Positions 33,743-43,841 are shown, counted from the first letter of the stretch. The stretch: 64,000 bases of DNA from Alphaproteobacteria bacterium (GCA_024280375.1 JAJRQF010000088.1:54046-118045), one strand, 5' to 3'. Notes: generated by a model from the sequence alone, not told the origin. Made by a program: numbers and translations.

Positions 33743-35056
33743 CTATACCAGCTCTTCAAGGGTTTTGCGGAATTTTCCAACCATTTCATCGATGTCGGTT
33801 TCGCTCATCACAAATGCCGGGGCTAATATACCTGCATCACCGGTAAATTTGATGTGCAGGCCATTCCAGAACATCCGTTTCTGGGCTTCGCCGCCCAGGG
33901 CTCCGGGTTTAACGCCGTCCTTGCTGATGTCGACACCAGCCAAAAGGCCGTGGCTGCGAATGTCTTTGACGATCGGAATATCCTTCAATTCGTGCACCGC
34001 ATCTTGAAACATTCCACTAAGCTCGGCTGCTTTGTCGAACAAGCCTTCATTTTCGAAAATATCCATTGTGGCAATGCCGGCAGCGCACGCGGCAGGGTGG
34101 CCCGAATAGGTGTAGCCATGGAAAAATTCCACTGCATTTTCCGGTGCTGCATTGATGATGGTGTCGTAGACTTTGTCGCTCACCGCAACCGCACCCATCG
34201 GCTGGCAGCCATTGGTCAACGCCTTGGCAAGGGTCATCATATCGGGGGTTACCCCAAAGGCCTGCGAGGCAAAAGCTTTGCCAAGACGGCCAAACCCGGT
34301 GATAACTTCGTCAAAAATCAGCAATATGCCATGTTCGGTGCAAATATCACGCAAGCGCTGCAGATAGCCCTTCGGTGGCACCAGACAACCGGTTGAACCG
34401 GCAACCGGCTCAACAAAACATGCTGCAATTGTTGAAGCACCATAGGTTTCCACCATGCGCAGCAAATCATCGGCAAGTTCGGCGCCTGATTCAGGTTGAC
34501 CTTTGACAAACAGTTCGTCCTTGCTCCAGGTATGGCGCATGCACACGACATTGGGCATCAAATTGGTGAAAGTTTCGCGATTTCGCACCATTCCTGATAA
34601 TGATGTGCCGCCAATATTTACGCCATGATAGGCACGCTCCCTGGATACCATTCGGGTACGCTGGCCCTCGCCACGGGCGCGGTGATAGGCCATCGCCATT
34701 TTCAACGCCGTGTCGATTGATTCAGAACCGGAATTTGTGAAGAAAATATGATTGATTTCTTCCGGTGCGATACGCGCAACCTTTGAAGCCAACTCAAAAG
34801 CGCCCGGATGTCCGAGCCCGAACGGGGCCACATAATCAGTCTGCATTAATTGCTGTTTTACCGCCTCAGCAATTTCCGGCCGCGCATGGCCCAATGGGGT
34901 GCAAAACAATGCGGAGCAGCCATCGAGTACCGTGCCTCCATTGTGGTCAGTAAATCGAACGCCGGATGCTGCGGTCACAATACGCGGATTTTCCTTAAAT
35001 TCACGATTGGCGGTAAAAGGCATCCAATGATGTTCAAGGGTGTTTACATTATACAT
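33743..35056 (-). CDS. Class III aminotransferase, omega-amino acid:pyruvate type
   Basis: The 437-residue protein is a fold-type I PLP enzyme closely resembling beta-alanine/omega-amino acid:pyruvate aminotransferases. It has HHWMPFTANREFKENPR at the start, FFTNSGSESIDTALKMA, YHGVNIGG, the Asp of IFDEVITGFGR and the PLP-lysine in MMTLAKALTNG. It would move an amino group from an omega-amino acid such as beta-alanine or taurine to pyruvate. It is divergent from a MocR-type regulator, a pairing seen with taurine and GABA aminotransferases. The ATG at 35056 is preferred to one at 35074 because of GGA spacing. Confidence 0.88.
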   Translation of the reverse strand: MYNVNTLEHHWMPFTANREFKENPRIVTAASGVRFTDHNGGTVLDGCSALFCTPLGHARPEIAEAVKQQLMQTDYVAPFGLGHPGAFELASKVARIAPEEINHIFFTNSGSESIDTALKMAMAYHRARGEGQRTRMVSRERAYHGVNIGGTSLSGMVRNRETFTNLMPNVVCMRHTWSKDELFVKGQPESGAELADDLLRMVETYGASTIAACFVEPVAGSTGCLVPPKGYLQRLRDICTEHGILLIFDEVITGFGRLGKAFASQAFGVTPDMMTLAKALTNGCQPMGAVAVSDKVYDTIINAAPENAVEFFHGYTYSGHPAACAAGIATMDIFENEGLFDKAAELSGMFQDAVHELKDIPIVKDIRSHGLLAGVDISKDGVKPGALGGEAQKRMFWNGLHIKFTGDAGILAPAFVMSETDIDEMVGKFRKTLEELV

Positions 35057-35227
35057 GGCTTTATCCAGTTGCATGAGCGGTGATATTGGATGGTGTTGGA
35101 AAGATATCAGCACAAATCCATAGTTGACGATAGGCGCGCTGAATCCTAAACCAATAGGACCAGAAAAAATCCAGATTTGGAGCCAGTTTTAACGCAACCC
35201 TGGCCCTTGCAGAATTGAATAAAAATC

Positions 35228-36694
35228 ATGCGCGATATGCTTTTCACTCTTGATCGTTATGCGAAAAAAAGCCTCCAGGCACAAATAAGAGAATTTCTTG
35301 TGACCGCCATGCTGGAAGGGCATTTGAAGGCAAGGGAAAAAATGCCCTCGACAAGGCGGATGTCTGAACAATTAAGTGTTTCCCGAAACACAGTTGTATT
35401 GGTCTATCAAAGCCTTACGGATGATGGTTATCTTTTGGCAACCGAGCGTTCGGGTTATTTTGTTGCTGAATCAATGTTCGAGCCTTTGCCAACCAGGCGC
35501 GATCGCGAAATTATCAAAGGCGACAACGAGGTTGATTGGCATCGGTGGATTTTGAAAAACCCGACGACACAGATCAATATTGAAAAGCCGCTCGACTGGC
35601 AAAGCTGCGAATTTCCATTTGTCTATGGCCAGTCAGATCCCTCATTGTTTCCGATCTCGGATTGGCGTGATTGTGCCTACAAGGTCGTTGGGAAGAAGTG
35701 GATTGATACCTGGAGTGCCGATACGCCCGACAATGATGATGATATGCTGGTCGATCAGATTAGAACCAGAATATTGCCACGGCGCGGTATTTTGGTGGAT
35801 GAAGACCAGATATTGGTGACTATGGGTGCCCAAATGGGGCTTTATCTTATCGCCAGTCTGTTGGTGGATAGTTCATCTCGGTTGGCGATTGAGGATCCTG
35901 GATATTCTGACGTTCGTAATATTTTCAGGCTGCGGACGCAAAATATTGTTCCCGTTGCTGTCGATGCATTGGGTTTACCGGTCGATAAGCGCATTAGAAG
36001 TGCGGATATTATTTATACGACCCCCAGCCATCAGTTTCCAACAACTGTTACTATGCCTTTTCAGCGAAGAAAAGATCTATTGGCCTCGGCCAGCAAGAAC
36101 AATACGTTGATAATAGAAGATGATTATGAGCTGGAAACCAATTACCGGGGCAAACACATTCCAGCTTTGAAAAGCCTCGATCGGGATGGCCGGGTTATCT
36201 ATGTGGGCAGCTTTTCCAAAACGCTTTTTCCCGGCTTAAGGTTGGGTTTTATGGTGGCTTCAAAGGAGCTTATCTCGGAAGCACGGGCTCTTCGTCGGCT
36301 GATGATGAGGCACCCGCCTGCCAATAATCAGCGGATCACCGCATTCTTTTTATCGCTTGGCTATTATGATGTTCATTTGCGCCGGTTGCACCGGGTTTAC
36401 CGGCAGCGTTGGGAAGCAATGTATGCGGCATTTGAAAATGAATCATCCATGCTGGCAAATGTTCCAGGATTTGGCGGTACGTCCTTTTGGGTAAAGGGTC
36501 CAGATGACCTGGATGCCGAATTGCTGGCAAAGAAGGCGCTTGAGCATGGTATTATCATTGAGCCTGGAAGTGTATATTATGCGGAAGAACCTCGACCAAA
36601 AAATTATTTTCGGCTGGGGTTCTCGTCAATTTCGTCAGAACGTATTGGACCGGGTATCGAAAAATTGTGCGGTGTTATGCGGGAATTAAAATAA
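35228..36694 (+). CDS. MocR/GabR-type regulator (GntR wHTH fused to aminotransferase-like domain)
   Basis: The 488-residue protein has a GntR-type winged helix at residues about 10-80 (MPSTRRMSEQLSVSRNTVVLVYQSL). A fold-type I aminotransferase-like domain follows, with the PLP-binding segment VGSFSKTLFPGLRLGF carrying the Lys and the Asp in IIEDDYELE. Such proteins sense PLP adducts of amines and control transaminase genes. The divergent omega-aminotransferase is the likely target; TauR and GabR are the closest functional models. An ATG at 35237 is an alternative start. Confidence 0.9.
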   Translation: MRDMLFTLDRYAKKSLQAQIREFLVTAMLEGHLKAREKMPSTRRMSEQLSVSRNTVVLVYQSLTDDGYLLATERSGYFVAESMFEPLPTRRDREIIKGDNEVDWHRWILKNPTTQINIEKPLDWQSCEFPFVYGQSDPSLFPISDWRDCAYKVVGKKWIDTWSADTPDNDDDMLVDQIRTRILPRRGILVDEDQILVTMGAQMGLYLIASLLVDSSSRLAIEDPGYSDVRNIFRLRTQNIVPVAVDALGLPVDKRIRSADIIYTTPSHQFPTTVTMPFQRRKDLLASASKNNTLIIEDDYELETNYRGKHIPALKSLDRDGRVIYVGSFSKTLFPGLRLGFMVASKELISEARALRRLMMRHPPANNQRITAFFLSLGYYDVHLRRLHRVYRQRWEAMYAAFENESSMLANVPGFGGTSFWVKGPDDLDAELLAKKALEHGIIIEPGSVYYAEEPRPKNYFRLGFSSISSERIGPGIEKLCGVMRELK

Positions 36695-36696
36695 CC

Positions 36697-37002
36697 CTAT
36701 TTGCCCCACTTTTCCCAAGGGTTATCAACCGTGCAGGTGTAACCAATATTGCAGGAATTGCGGTTGCGAGTACGAACATATGCAGGCTCGGTGTAATCGC
36801 CAATTGGGCAGAAACTGCGATTTGCAACAAAGCGATCATAGGTGTTTCTGCCGGTGCTCAGCACAATGGCGCCGCGGCTATCTACCAGATTTTGGGCCTG
36901 AGCGCATGAAAGCCTGGTGGTGTTTTTCCTGGCTTCCGCAATCGGAACAGCGATTGACGTTGCAAATGCAGCGGTGACCAATAAAATTTTGGGAACATTC
37001 AT
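36697..37002 (-). CDS. Small secreted Cys-containing protein, unknown function
   Basis: The 101-residue protein has a signal peptide ending near VPIAEA, then a mature domain with four cysteines (RLSCAQAQ, RSFCPIGDY, RNSCNIGY, TCTVDN) that could form two disulfides. Motifs such as RGAIVLSTG and TYDRFVANRSFCP recall small conserved periplasmic proteins of Rhizobiales with no known role. GGAGAT eight bases upstream fixes the ATG. It is convergent with the regulator gene, two bases away. Confidence 0.75.
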   Translation of the reverse strand: MNVPKILLVTAAFATSIAVPIAEARKNTTRLSCAQAQNLVDSRGAIVLSTGRNTYDRFVANRSFCPIGDYTEPAYVRTRNRNSCNIGYTCTVDNPWEKWGK

Positions 37003-37144
37003 CAGATTATCTCCATTGTTATTGAATGCCAGGCACAAACAATTTTGCCTGCTCTCGACTAACATATGGGACATTACTCAGTTTTGTAATGTGTTCAAAA
37101 GCACATAGGAAGCAACTGGTTGCGGTAAGCCCTGGGGCTAGGCC

Positions 37145-39097
37145 CTAATTCTGGTAGGTGCGTTTCCACTGGGTCAATACATTGACCATACCATCATCGC
37201 CCAGATTGTCTGCCACATCCTCGCGTTCGTGGCCAAGCAACCATTCGTCGGGCAGGGATGAAAACCGCATGCGCATCGGTGTGGCCAGGCCCTCTCCAAA
37301 TGCAATTGCTTCGCGGTTGCCGATAGAAGAGAGAAATGAAATCGTGCTGGCCGATGAGGCGGATATGGCTTTTCGTACAATGTCCTGGTCAATTTCATTT
37401 GATAGTCGTAGTGAAAAAACGGTGCTGCACTGGGAAAGAATGGTTGCATCCAATTCACCCGGTCGTTGTGAAATAATACAAAGGTAGGTGCCGTATTTTC
37501 GGCCCTCTTTGGCAATGCGGGCAATAGATTGGCGGGTTGGTGCAAATCCAAGGCTTTTGTCATCCGGGATATATCGATGTGCTTCTTCGCAAACAACCAG
37601 GACCTTTAGCCTTCCGGCCGATGACAGGGTTAGATCGAAAGCCATTCGGCAAATTACTGATACCAGCGAACTAACAACTTCGGAAGGAATGTCTGCCATT
37701 TGCAATATGCTGATGGGTTTGCCTTCGGCTGGAATGCGGAAAATCCGCCCAAGAGTTTCCATTGCGTTATCGGTGATCATGCGGGATGAAAACATGAAAC
37801 GAAAACGTGGGTCATTGCTGAGCGATTCAATCCGGTTTTTCAAGGATTTCAAGGTTGCACGATCCATTGTTGAATCCAGCAATCCGATTTGTTCTTCCAT
37901 CACCGCCAACAAATCCGAAATTTTATAGGGTACAGGTGAATCTGCGGTTGTTGCGCCAGTTTTGGCGGCCTTGCGAATGCTAATGCTTTCCTGGTGTTGT
38001 GAATATAGTGCCTTTGCGGCCGGTATAAGCTCACGCAAAGCATCGCGTTCTGCAATGACTGGCGGGTTTCCGCGAAACAGAACTTCGGCAAATTCGTCGA
38101 GCTGAAACATCCAGTGTGGAAGGTCCAGCGTATTCATATCGATTGTCACAGATGTATCACGAAAGCCGCGCGAATATTCATTGTGCGGGTCGAGAATCAA
38201 TATTCTCAGATCGGGACTGTTTTCTTGAATACGGTGCAAAATCAATGACGTTGCCGAGGATTTTCCGCTGCCGGTTGAACCAAGAATCGCAAAATGTTTG
38301 GAAATCAGTTCATCAACATTGATGTTTGCGGAAACGGATGAGTCCTGTGAGAGCTGACCAACACTGGCGCAGCTTCGCCCGGTTTTTTCATAGATTGTTT
38401 TTAAATCATCAACCCGGATACGGTGGGCAATTGCGCCTGCATGCGGATAATTGGAAATGCCTTTTTTGAATATTGCATCATTGGTGCCATTGGCGTCAAA
38501 TACTTCGCCCTGCAGTTCGGTGTGAACAATAATGGTATTCTCGTCTTCTGTATTCCAGGATTTTAGTGAAGATTCAATTTTGTAGATCAAGCCAACGATA
38601 CGGCTTTTGCCTGTGTTAATAGAAATCAGCCGGCCAATCGCCCATTGTGTCGTGTCATCTTCTGTCACGTGATCGGCGACCGTTTGAATGACCGCCCGGC
38701 TGCCATCACAGGAAATGACGTAGCCTATTGCCCGGTTTTTATTTTGCTCGCCATCACGTTTTTCATCAGCCCTTGCTTCTGCCAAATTTGTAACAGAGGC
38801 GGCATTTGCGAAAGGCGTAACCTGGGCGTGAGAATTCGATTGTGCAGGAATATCAACCGGTGCAATTTCTTGCGGTTCTGGTTCAATGGTGCTTGGTACG
38901 GGCGCTAATTGCTGTACTTGTGATGGTGCAGATTGCGGCGCCTGTTGCATTGAAACAGGTTGCGCAGATGCCGGTTGCGCGGCCATTGGTATCATGCTGG
39001 TCGTACCAGCGGATGGTGCCTCCATGGACGATCCTGCCATGTCGGCGCTTGCAAACCCAACAGGATTCGGCGCGGATTTTACTCCGTTGTCAAACAT
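37145..39097 (-). CDS. HerA/DUF87-type ATPase
   Basis: The 650-residue protein has a Pro/Gln/Ala-rich, disordered N-terminus (to about residue 110), a small beta-barrel region, and a HerA-FtsK-type ATPase core. Walker A GSTGSGKSSATS is near residue 278, Walker B VLVVCEEAHRYIP near residue 503, followed by KEGRKYGTYLCIISQRPGELDATILSQ. HerA proteins are hexameric DNA translocases, usually with the nuclease NurA, which is not nearby; similar bacterial proteins occur alone. AAGGGG precedes the ATG. The natural substrate is unknown. Confidence 0.85.
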   Translation of the reverse strand: MFDNGVKSAPNPVGFASADMAGSSMEAPSAGTTSMIPMAAQPASAQPVSMQQAPQSAPSQVQQLAPVPSTIEPEPQEIAPVDIPAQSNSHAQVTPFANAASVTNLAEARADEKRDGEQNKNRAIGYVISCDGSRAVIQTVADHVTEDDTTQWAIGRLISINTGKSRIVGLIYKIESSLKSWNTEDENTIIVHTELQGEVFDANGTNDAIFKKGISNYPHAGAIAHRIRVDDLKTIYEKTGRSCASVGQLSQDSSVSANINVDELISKHFAILGSTGSGKSSATSLILHRIQENSPDLRILILDPHNEYSRGFRDTSVTIDMNTLDLPHWMFQLDEFAEVLFRGNPPVIAERDALRELIPAAKALYSQHQESISIRKAAKTGATTADSPVPYKISDLLAVMEEQIGLLDSTMDRATLKSLKNRIESLSNDPRFRFMFSSRMITDNAMETLGRIFRIPAEGKPISILQMADIPSEVVSSLVSVICRMAFDLTLSSAGRLKVLVVCEEAHRYIPDDKSLGFAPTRQSIARIAKEGRKYGTYLCIISQRPGELDATILSQCSTVFSLRLSNEIDQDIVRKAISASSASTISFLSSIGNREAIAFGEGLATPMRMRFSSLPDEWLLGHEREDVADNLGDDGMVNVLTQWKRTYQN

Positions 39098-39293
39098 ATC
39101 AACCCCTTAAAATGTTACAGCCCAGAACAGGGGAATTTATCAAACAGGTGTTAATATAGTAGCCAACTGGCATGTTTAACAATTTGACTATTTCGGCTGC
39201 AGAATTCGTTTGTTTTTGTTTAGAAAAAATGTCTATTTATTCATTCCTACTCACCCCCTTCCTTTCAACACGAGCTAAATACAGGAATGATCT

Positions 39294-40490
39294 ATGGCTG
39301 GTCTGATAGCGCTTGGCTTCTCTTATATAATGAGCCAGTTTTTTCGCTCGTTCCTGGCGGTTCTTTCGCCGGCGCTTTCCAGTGAACTAGGAATGACACC
39401 GGGGCAATTGAGCAATGCGTTGGGGGCATGGTTTTTAACCTTTGCGCTGGCGCAGTTTGTCGTTGGGCCAATGCTCGACCGGGTGGGCCCAAAATTTACC
39501 GCCGGTGCATTGTTTGGAGTATTTGCCGGGGGAGGCGCCTTGCTGTTTGCTGTGGCGGACAGTGGAATGATGATCATAATTGCGATGGGGTTTATCGGCA
39601 TTGGCTGTGCGCCGGTGCTCATGGCCAGCGTATTCATATTCGCCCGCACATATTCCGCATCGAGATTTGCGGTTTTGACTTCGTGGTTTATCGCAATTGG
39701 CAGTTCGGGCAATCTGGTTGGCTCCAGCCCGCTTGCCTGGCTGGCTGAGATATATGACTGGCGCACTGTCATGTTTGGGCTGGCAATTTTTACCATTGCC
39801 ATTGCCGGTTCAATTTTTGTGTTTGTGCGCAATCCGATAAACCCGGAAAGCGGTGAGAGCCGGAAAGGCAGCTATCTGGATCTGCTGAAAATCCGCAATC
39901 TCTGGTTCATTATTCCGATGATGATGGTTGCCTATTCGCTGCCGGTGGGTTTGCGCGGGTTGTGGGCCGGACCATTTTTTGCCGATGTTTACGGGATGGA
40001 TACGCTGGGCATAGGGGCGATTACATTTTGGATTGCAATTGCAATGATTGTTGCAAGCTTTCTTTATGGGCCGCTCGATACGATATTCAACACGCGGAAA
40101 TGGGTGATATTTACCGGCAATTTCCTCATGCTGCTTGCCATTTCCCTGCTGGCTTATATGCCAATGGGCGGGGTGTTGATGTCAACGATCTTGTTCATAC
40201 TGGTGTGTATGATGGGCCTTAGCTATGCGACCATGATGGCCCATGCCAAGGCATTTTATCCGCCGCATTTGCTGGGACGGGGCGTAACATTGATGAACTT
40301 TTTCTCGATTGGCGGTTCGGCAAGCATTCAGTTTGTATCCGGTTATGTGTTTGAATTTTCACAATCGCCGGGAAATCCCGTAGCCGCATTTCAAAACCTG
40401 TTCTGGTTTTATGCAGCACTGACGGGAATTGCTGTTGCAATTTATCTGTTTTCGAAAGACGCTAAACCATCCTCAGGAGCAAAAAAATGA
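39294..40490 (+). CDS. MFS transporter
   Basis: The 398-residue membrane protein has about twelve membrane segments and the MFS loop pattern GPMLDRVGPKFTAG between segments 2 and 3. It resembles organic-anion or aromatic-acid permeases, though the substrate cannot be fixed. AGGA eight bases before the ATG supports the start. Its stop overlaps the ATG of the quinone oxidoreductase gene (ATGA), so it heads a three-gene operon whose third gene is a 2-keto-4-pentenoate hydratase-type enzyme. Confidence 0.9.
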   Translation: MAGLIALGFSYIMSQFFRSFLAVLSPALSSELGMTPGQLSNALGAWFLTFALAQFVVGPMLDRVGPKFTAGALFGVFAGGGALLFAVADSGMMIIIAMGFIGIGCAPVLMASVFIFARTYSASRFAVLTSWFIAIGSSGNLVGSSPLAWLAEIYDWRTVMFGLAIFTIAIAGSIFVFVRNPINPESGESRKGSYLDLLKIRNLWFIIPMMMVAYSLPVGLRGLWAGPFFADVYGMDTLGIGAITFWIAIAMIVASFLYGPLDTIFNTRKWVIFTGNFLMLLAISLLAYMPMGGVLMSTILFILVCMMGLSYATMMAHAKAFYPPHLLGRGVTLMNFFSIGGSASIQFVSGYVFEFSQSPGNPVAAFQNLFWFYAALTGIAVAIYLFSKDAKPSSGAKK

Positions 40491-41467
40491 CAAAAGCAAT
40501 TCTCATTCACGAACATGGTGGCCCGGAAAAGCTGATTTATGGCGATGTAGATGTTGCCGCTCCCGGTGCTGGCGAGGCACTGGTGCGCCATTCGGCAATC
40601 GGGCTTAATTTTATCGATGTTTATCACCGCACCGGGCTTTATCCGGTATCCGAATTTCCTGCCGTTATCGGCATGGAAGGGGCAGGCATAGTTGAGGCTA
40701 TTGGTGATGGGGTAAGCGATGTGGCGGTTGGTGACCGGGTCGCCTATGCGGGTATGCCGATTGGTGCCTATGCGACAAGCCGGGTGATGCCGGCTGCGAT
40801 GTTGGTGAAACTGCCAGACACGATCGGCGATGAGCAGGCGGGCGCGATGATGTTGCAGGGGATGACGGCGCAATATCTCATTCGCAGCACCTACCGTATC
40901 AAGGCGGGCGAGACCATTTTGCTGCACGCGGCGGCGGGTGGTGTTGGGTTGATTTTGAGCCAATGGGCGAAATCGCTCGGGGTGAGCGTCATCGGCACGG
41001 TTGGAAGCGAAGAAAAAGCCGCACTTGCCCGTGCCCACGGGGTGGAACATACGATCCTATATAATGACGAAAACTTCACTGAACGGGTGCGCGAAATCAC
41101 CAATGGCAAGGGCGTGCCGGTGGTTTATGATTCGATTGGCAAGGACACATTTGAAGGCTCGCTTGATTGCCTGTCGCCACGCGGCTTTATGGTGACATTT
41201 GGTAATGCGTCTGGCCCGGTTCCGCCGTTTGAACCGGCGATATTGTCGCAAAAGGGTTCGCTTTATATCACCCGCCCAACATTGATGGCCTATACGGCGA
41301 CGCGCGAAGACCTGTTGGCCTCGGCCAATGATCTGTTCGATGTGGTGGCCAGCGGGGCGGTTAAAATCAACATCAATCAACGCTATCCATTATCGGAGGC
41401 AGGCCAGGCGCATCGCGATCTCGAGGCGCGCAAGACCACCGGCTCGACCATTCTTTTGCCGGAGTGA
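40487..41467 (+). CDS. NADPH:quinone oxidoreductase (zeta-crystallin type)
   Basis: The 326-residue protein is a medium-chain dehydrogenase/reductase without the zinc ligands of alcohol dehydrogenases. It has GLNFIDVYHRTGLYP near residue 38, FPAVIGMEGAGIVEAIG, and the NADP-binding VLLHAAAGGVGLILSQWAK-like segment near residue 146. Such enzymes reduce quinones by one electron, or enones. It is translationally coupled to the MFS gene upstream and lies five bases before the hydratase gene. Confidence 0.92.
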   Translation: MTKAILIHEHGGPEKLIYGDVDVAAPGAGEALVRHSAIGLNFIDVYHRTGLYPVSEFPAVIGMEGAGIVEAIGDGVSDVAVGDRVAYAGMPIGAYATSRVMPAAMLVKLPDTIGDEQAGAMMLQGMTAQYLIRSTYRIKAGETILLHAAAGGVGLILSQWAKSLGVSVIGTVGSEEKAALARAHGVEHTILYNDENFTERVREITNGKGVPVVYDSIGKDTFEGSLDCLSPRGFMVTFGNASGPVPPFEPAILSQKGSLYITRPTLMAYTATREDLLASANDLFDVVASGAVKININQRYPLSEAGQAHRDLEARKTTGSTILLPE

Positions 41468-41471
41468 GGCG

Positions 41472-42251
41472 ATGGGAGATCTGGAGCGCCAGGCGGCTGA
41501 AATTTTGTGGGGGCTTTGGCAGGCGGATACTTGTATCGAGGCCTTGCCGGAACATTGCCGCCCGGATGATTTGGCCGCAGGATACCGGGTGCAGCGGAAA
41601 CTGGTTGAGGTGTGTGGGCAAAAGCCCTTGGGCTATAAAATTGCCGCCTCAAGTAAGGCAGGGCAGTCGCATTTAAAAATCACCCATCCGGTTTACGGTC
41701 GGTTGCTGGAAAGTCAGTTGCTGAAATCCGGTGACAAGGCCAAGTGGATTGACCATCCGATGTCGGTGGCAGAACTTGAATTTGCCTTTCGCTTTGGTGG
41801 CGATATGCCCGCGCGCGTCGAGCCTTATTCTGTGGGCGAAGTGATGGCGCAGATCAATGCAATGTATATCGGTATTGAATTGCCCGGATCGCGCTTTGTT
41901 GATGCGGCTGCCGCTGGCATTGCACAGATTATCGCCGATAATGCCAGCGCCAATCTCTATGTGCTGGGGCCAAAGGTTGAGGGCTGGCGCGATGCTGATC
42001 TGGCGGCCCACGAGGTGCGGATGCTGGTTGATGGAGTTGAAAAAACTGTGGGGCAGGGGCGTGATGCGCTGGGCGACCCGCAAATTGCTCTCACATGGCT
42101 GGTGAATGAACTAAGCAAGCAAGGATTGCCGATGGGGCAGGGGCAACTGGTTACCACCGGCGTTTGCGGGATGCCGGTTCCGGTATTTAAGGGCGAGAGT
42201 GTGGTGGGTGACTTTGGCGCGTTTGGTGAGGTACGGGTGGAGTTGGTGTGA
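41472..42251 (+). CDS. 2-keto-4-pentenoate hydratase / fumarylacetoacetase-fold protein
   Basis: The 259-residue protein matches the MhpD-like family: GYKIAASSKAGQSHLKITHPVYGRLL near residue 57, the metal-type acidic residues in VAELEFAFRFG and MYIGIELPGSRF, and the C-terminal VTTGVCGMPVPV. Members hydrate 2-hydroxypenta-2,4-dienoate in meta-cleavage pathways. No ring-cleavage dioxygenase is present in the window, so its role in the operon is open. The upstream in-frame extension overlaps the previous gene; the ATG at 41472 has GGAG/GAGG upstream. Confidence 0.85.
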   Translation: MGDLERQAAEILWGLWQADTCIEALPEHCRPDDLAAGYRVQRKLVEVCGQKPLGYKIAASSKAGQSHLKITHPVYGRLLESQLLKSGDKAKWIDHPMSVAELEFAFRFGGDMPARVEPYSVGEVMAQINAMYIGIELPGSRFVDAAAAGIAQIIADNASANLYVLGPKVEGWRDADLAAHEVRMLVDGVEKTVGQGRDALGDPQIALTWLVNELSKQGLPMGQGQLVTTGVCGMPVPVFKGESVVGDFGAFGEVRVELV

Positions 42252-42327
42252 CTTTCAGTGAATATTTATTGTGCCGGGCTGGATAACTATTTTGTAATTC
42301 AATAGATGCAATTATTTTTACCACCCC

Positions 42328-43809
42328 TCAATAGGGCGCGTCGACATCGCCCATTTCCACATAGATGGATTTGATCTGGCTGTAATGTTCGATCGCGGCC
42401 TTGGCGTTTTCGCGACCCATGCCCGAGCGTTTGACCCCGCCGAACGGCACACCGACCGGGGTAATGTTGTAATTGTTGATCCAGCAGGTTCCGGCCTGCA
42501 ATTCGCCGATCACCCGGTGGGCACGGGCAATATCGCGGGTGAACACGCCTGCGGCCAGACCAAACTCACAATCATTGGCGCGGGCAATCACATCTTTCTC
42601 TTCGTCGAAATCGAGAATAGAGAGAACAGGGCCAAATATTTCCTCCCGCGCGATGCTCATATGGTCTTTCACGTTGGCAAAAATAGTCGGCTCAATGAAG
42701 TGGCCATTTTCCAGCCCCTGCATGGTGACCGCATTGCCGCCGAAGATCAGTTCCGCGCCTTCCGCCTTGCCTTTTTCAATATAAGAAAGGGCGATGTCGC
42801 GTTGTTTGGCGGAAACCATTGGCCCCATCTGGGTTTCCTCATCCAGCGGATCACCGAGTTTTATTTTGGCTGTGCGCTCCAGCAGGCGTTTAGTGAAGGC
42901 CTCTTTGATGCCCGATTGCACGAAAACCCGCGTGCCGTTGGAACAGACCTGACCGGTTGAATAAAAGTTGCCCAAAAGCGCGCCGGATACGGCATTTTCC
43001 AAGTCCGCATCATCGAATATGATCAGCGGTGACTTGCCGCCCAATTCCAGTGTTACCAGCTTCAGGCTTTCGGCCGCTCCTGCCATGACGCGGGCACCGG
43101 TGGGAACTGATCCGGTGAGCGATATTTTGTCAATTTCCGGGTGGGCGGTGAGGCTTGCCCCCACATCGCCCAAGCCTTGAACAACATTGAACAACCCGTC
43201 GGGCAGGCCAGCCTCGGTGAGAATTTCGGCCAAAACAAGTGCCGAAAGTGGGGTGACTTCCGATGGTTTGAAGATGAAGGCATTGCCGCAGGCAAGTGCC
43301 GGGGCCGCCTTCCACGAGGCGACCTGAATGGGATAGTTCCAGGCGCCTATTCCAGCGCATATGCCCACCGGCTCGTGCTTGGTAAGGGCGAAACTCTCGC
43401 CCAGCGGAATATGTTCGCCGGTAAGCGTCGCTGCAATATGGCCAAAATACTCAAAATTATCAGCGGCAGAAACTGCATCCACATAAAGCGTTTCCTGCAT
43501 CGCTTTGCCGGTATCAAGCGTTTCAATTCGGGCAATCTCGTCATTGCGCTGGCGCAGCAGTTCGGCTGCACGCAGCAAAATGCGCCCACGCTCGATACCC
43601 GGTCGGGCGGCCCATTCCTTTTGGGCATTCTGGGCGGCTTTTACGGCGTGCTCGATAATATTGGGCGTTGCACCATAAACCTTGGCAATCACCTCATTGG
43701 TTGCCGCATAACGGCTTTCAATCAGTGTTCCTGCTGTATCTTCAACATAAGCGCCGTTGATATAATGCGAGGCTGAGGGTTGAACTTTATAGGGTTTTTG
43801 ATGGCTCAT
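42328..43809 (-). CDS. betB: Betaine-aldehyde dehydrogenase
   Basis: The 493-residue protein is an aldehyde dehydrogenase of the BetB type. It has the Rossmann motif [13 protein letters not shown], the general base Glu in [12 protein letters not shown], the catalytic Cys in [13 protein letters not shown], and the C-terminal [24 protein letters not shown]. It converts betaine aldehyde to glycine betaine, an osmoprotectant. The choline oxidase BetA and regulator BetI are not adjacent here, so it is either split from them or used for another aminoaldehyde. The weak GGATCG precedes the ATG. Confidence 0.9.
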   Translation of the reverse strand: MSHQKPYKVQPSASHYINGAYVEDTAGTLIESRYAATNEVIAKVYGATPNIIEHAVKAAQNAQKEWAARPGIERGRILLRAAELLRQRNDEIARIETLDTGKAMQETLYVDAVSAADNFEYFGHIAATLTGEHIPLGESFALTKHEPVGICAGIGAWNYPIQVASWKAAPALACGNAFIFKPSEVTPLSALVLAEILTEAGLPDGLFNVVQGLGDVGASLTAHPEIDKISLTGSVPTGARVMAGAAESLKLVTLELGGKSPLIIFDDADLENAVSGALLGNFYSTGQVCSNGTRVFVQSGIKEAFTKRLLERTAKIKLGDPLDEETQMGPMVSAKQRDIALSYIEKGKAEGAELIFGGNAVTMQGLENGHFIEPTIFANVKDHMSIAREEIFGPVLSILDFDEEKDVIARANDCEFGLAAGVFTRDIARAHRVIGELQAGTCWINNYNITPVGVPFGGVKRSGMGRENAKAAIEHYSQIKSIYVEMGDVDAPY

Positions 43810-43841
43810 TTTGAAACGATCCTGAATAGTGTCGCGTGATA

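Noticed and set aside
33492..34007. Plus-strand reading frame running into the aminotransferase end
   Set aside because: More than half overlaps the aminotransferase in antisense; the remainder shows no family resemblance or ribosome site.
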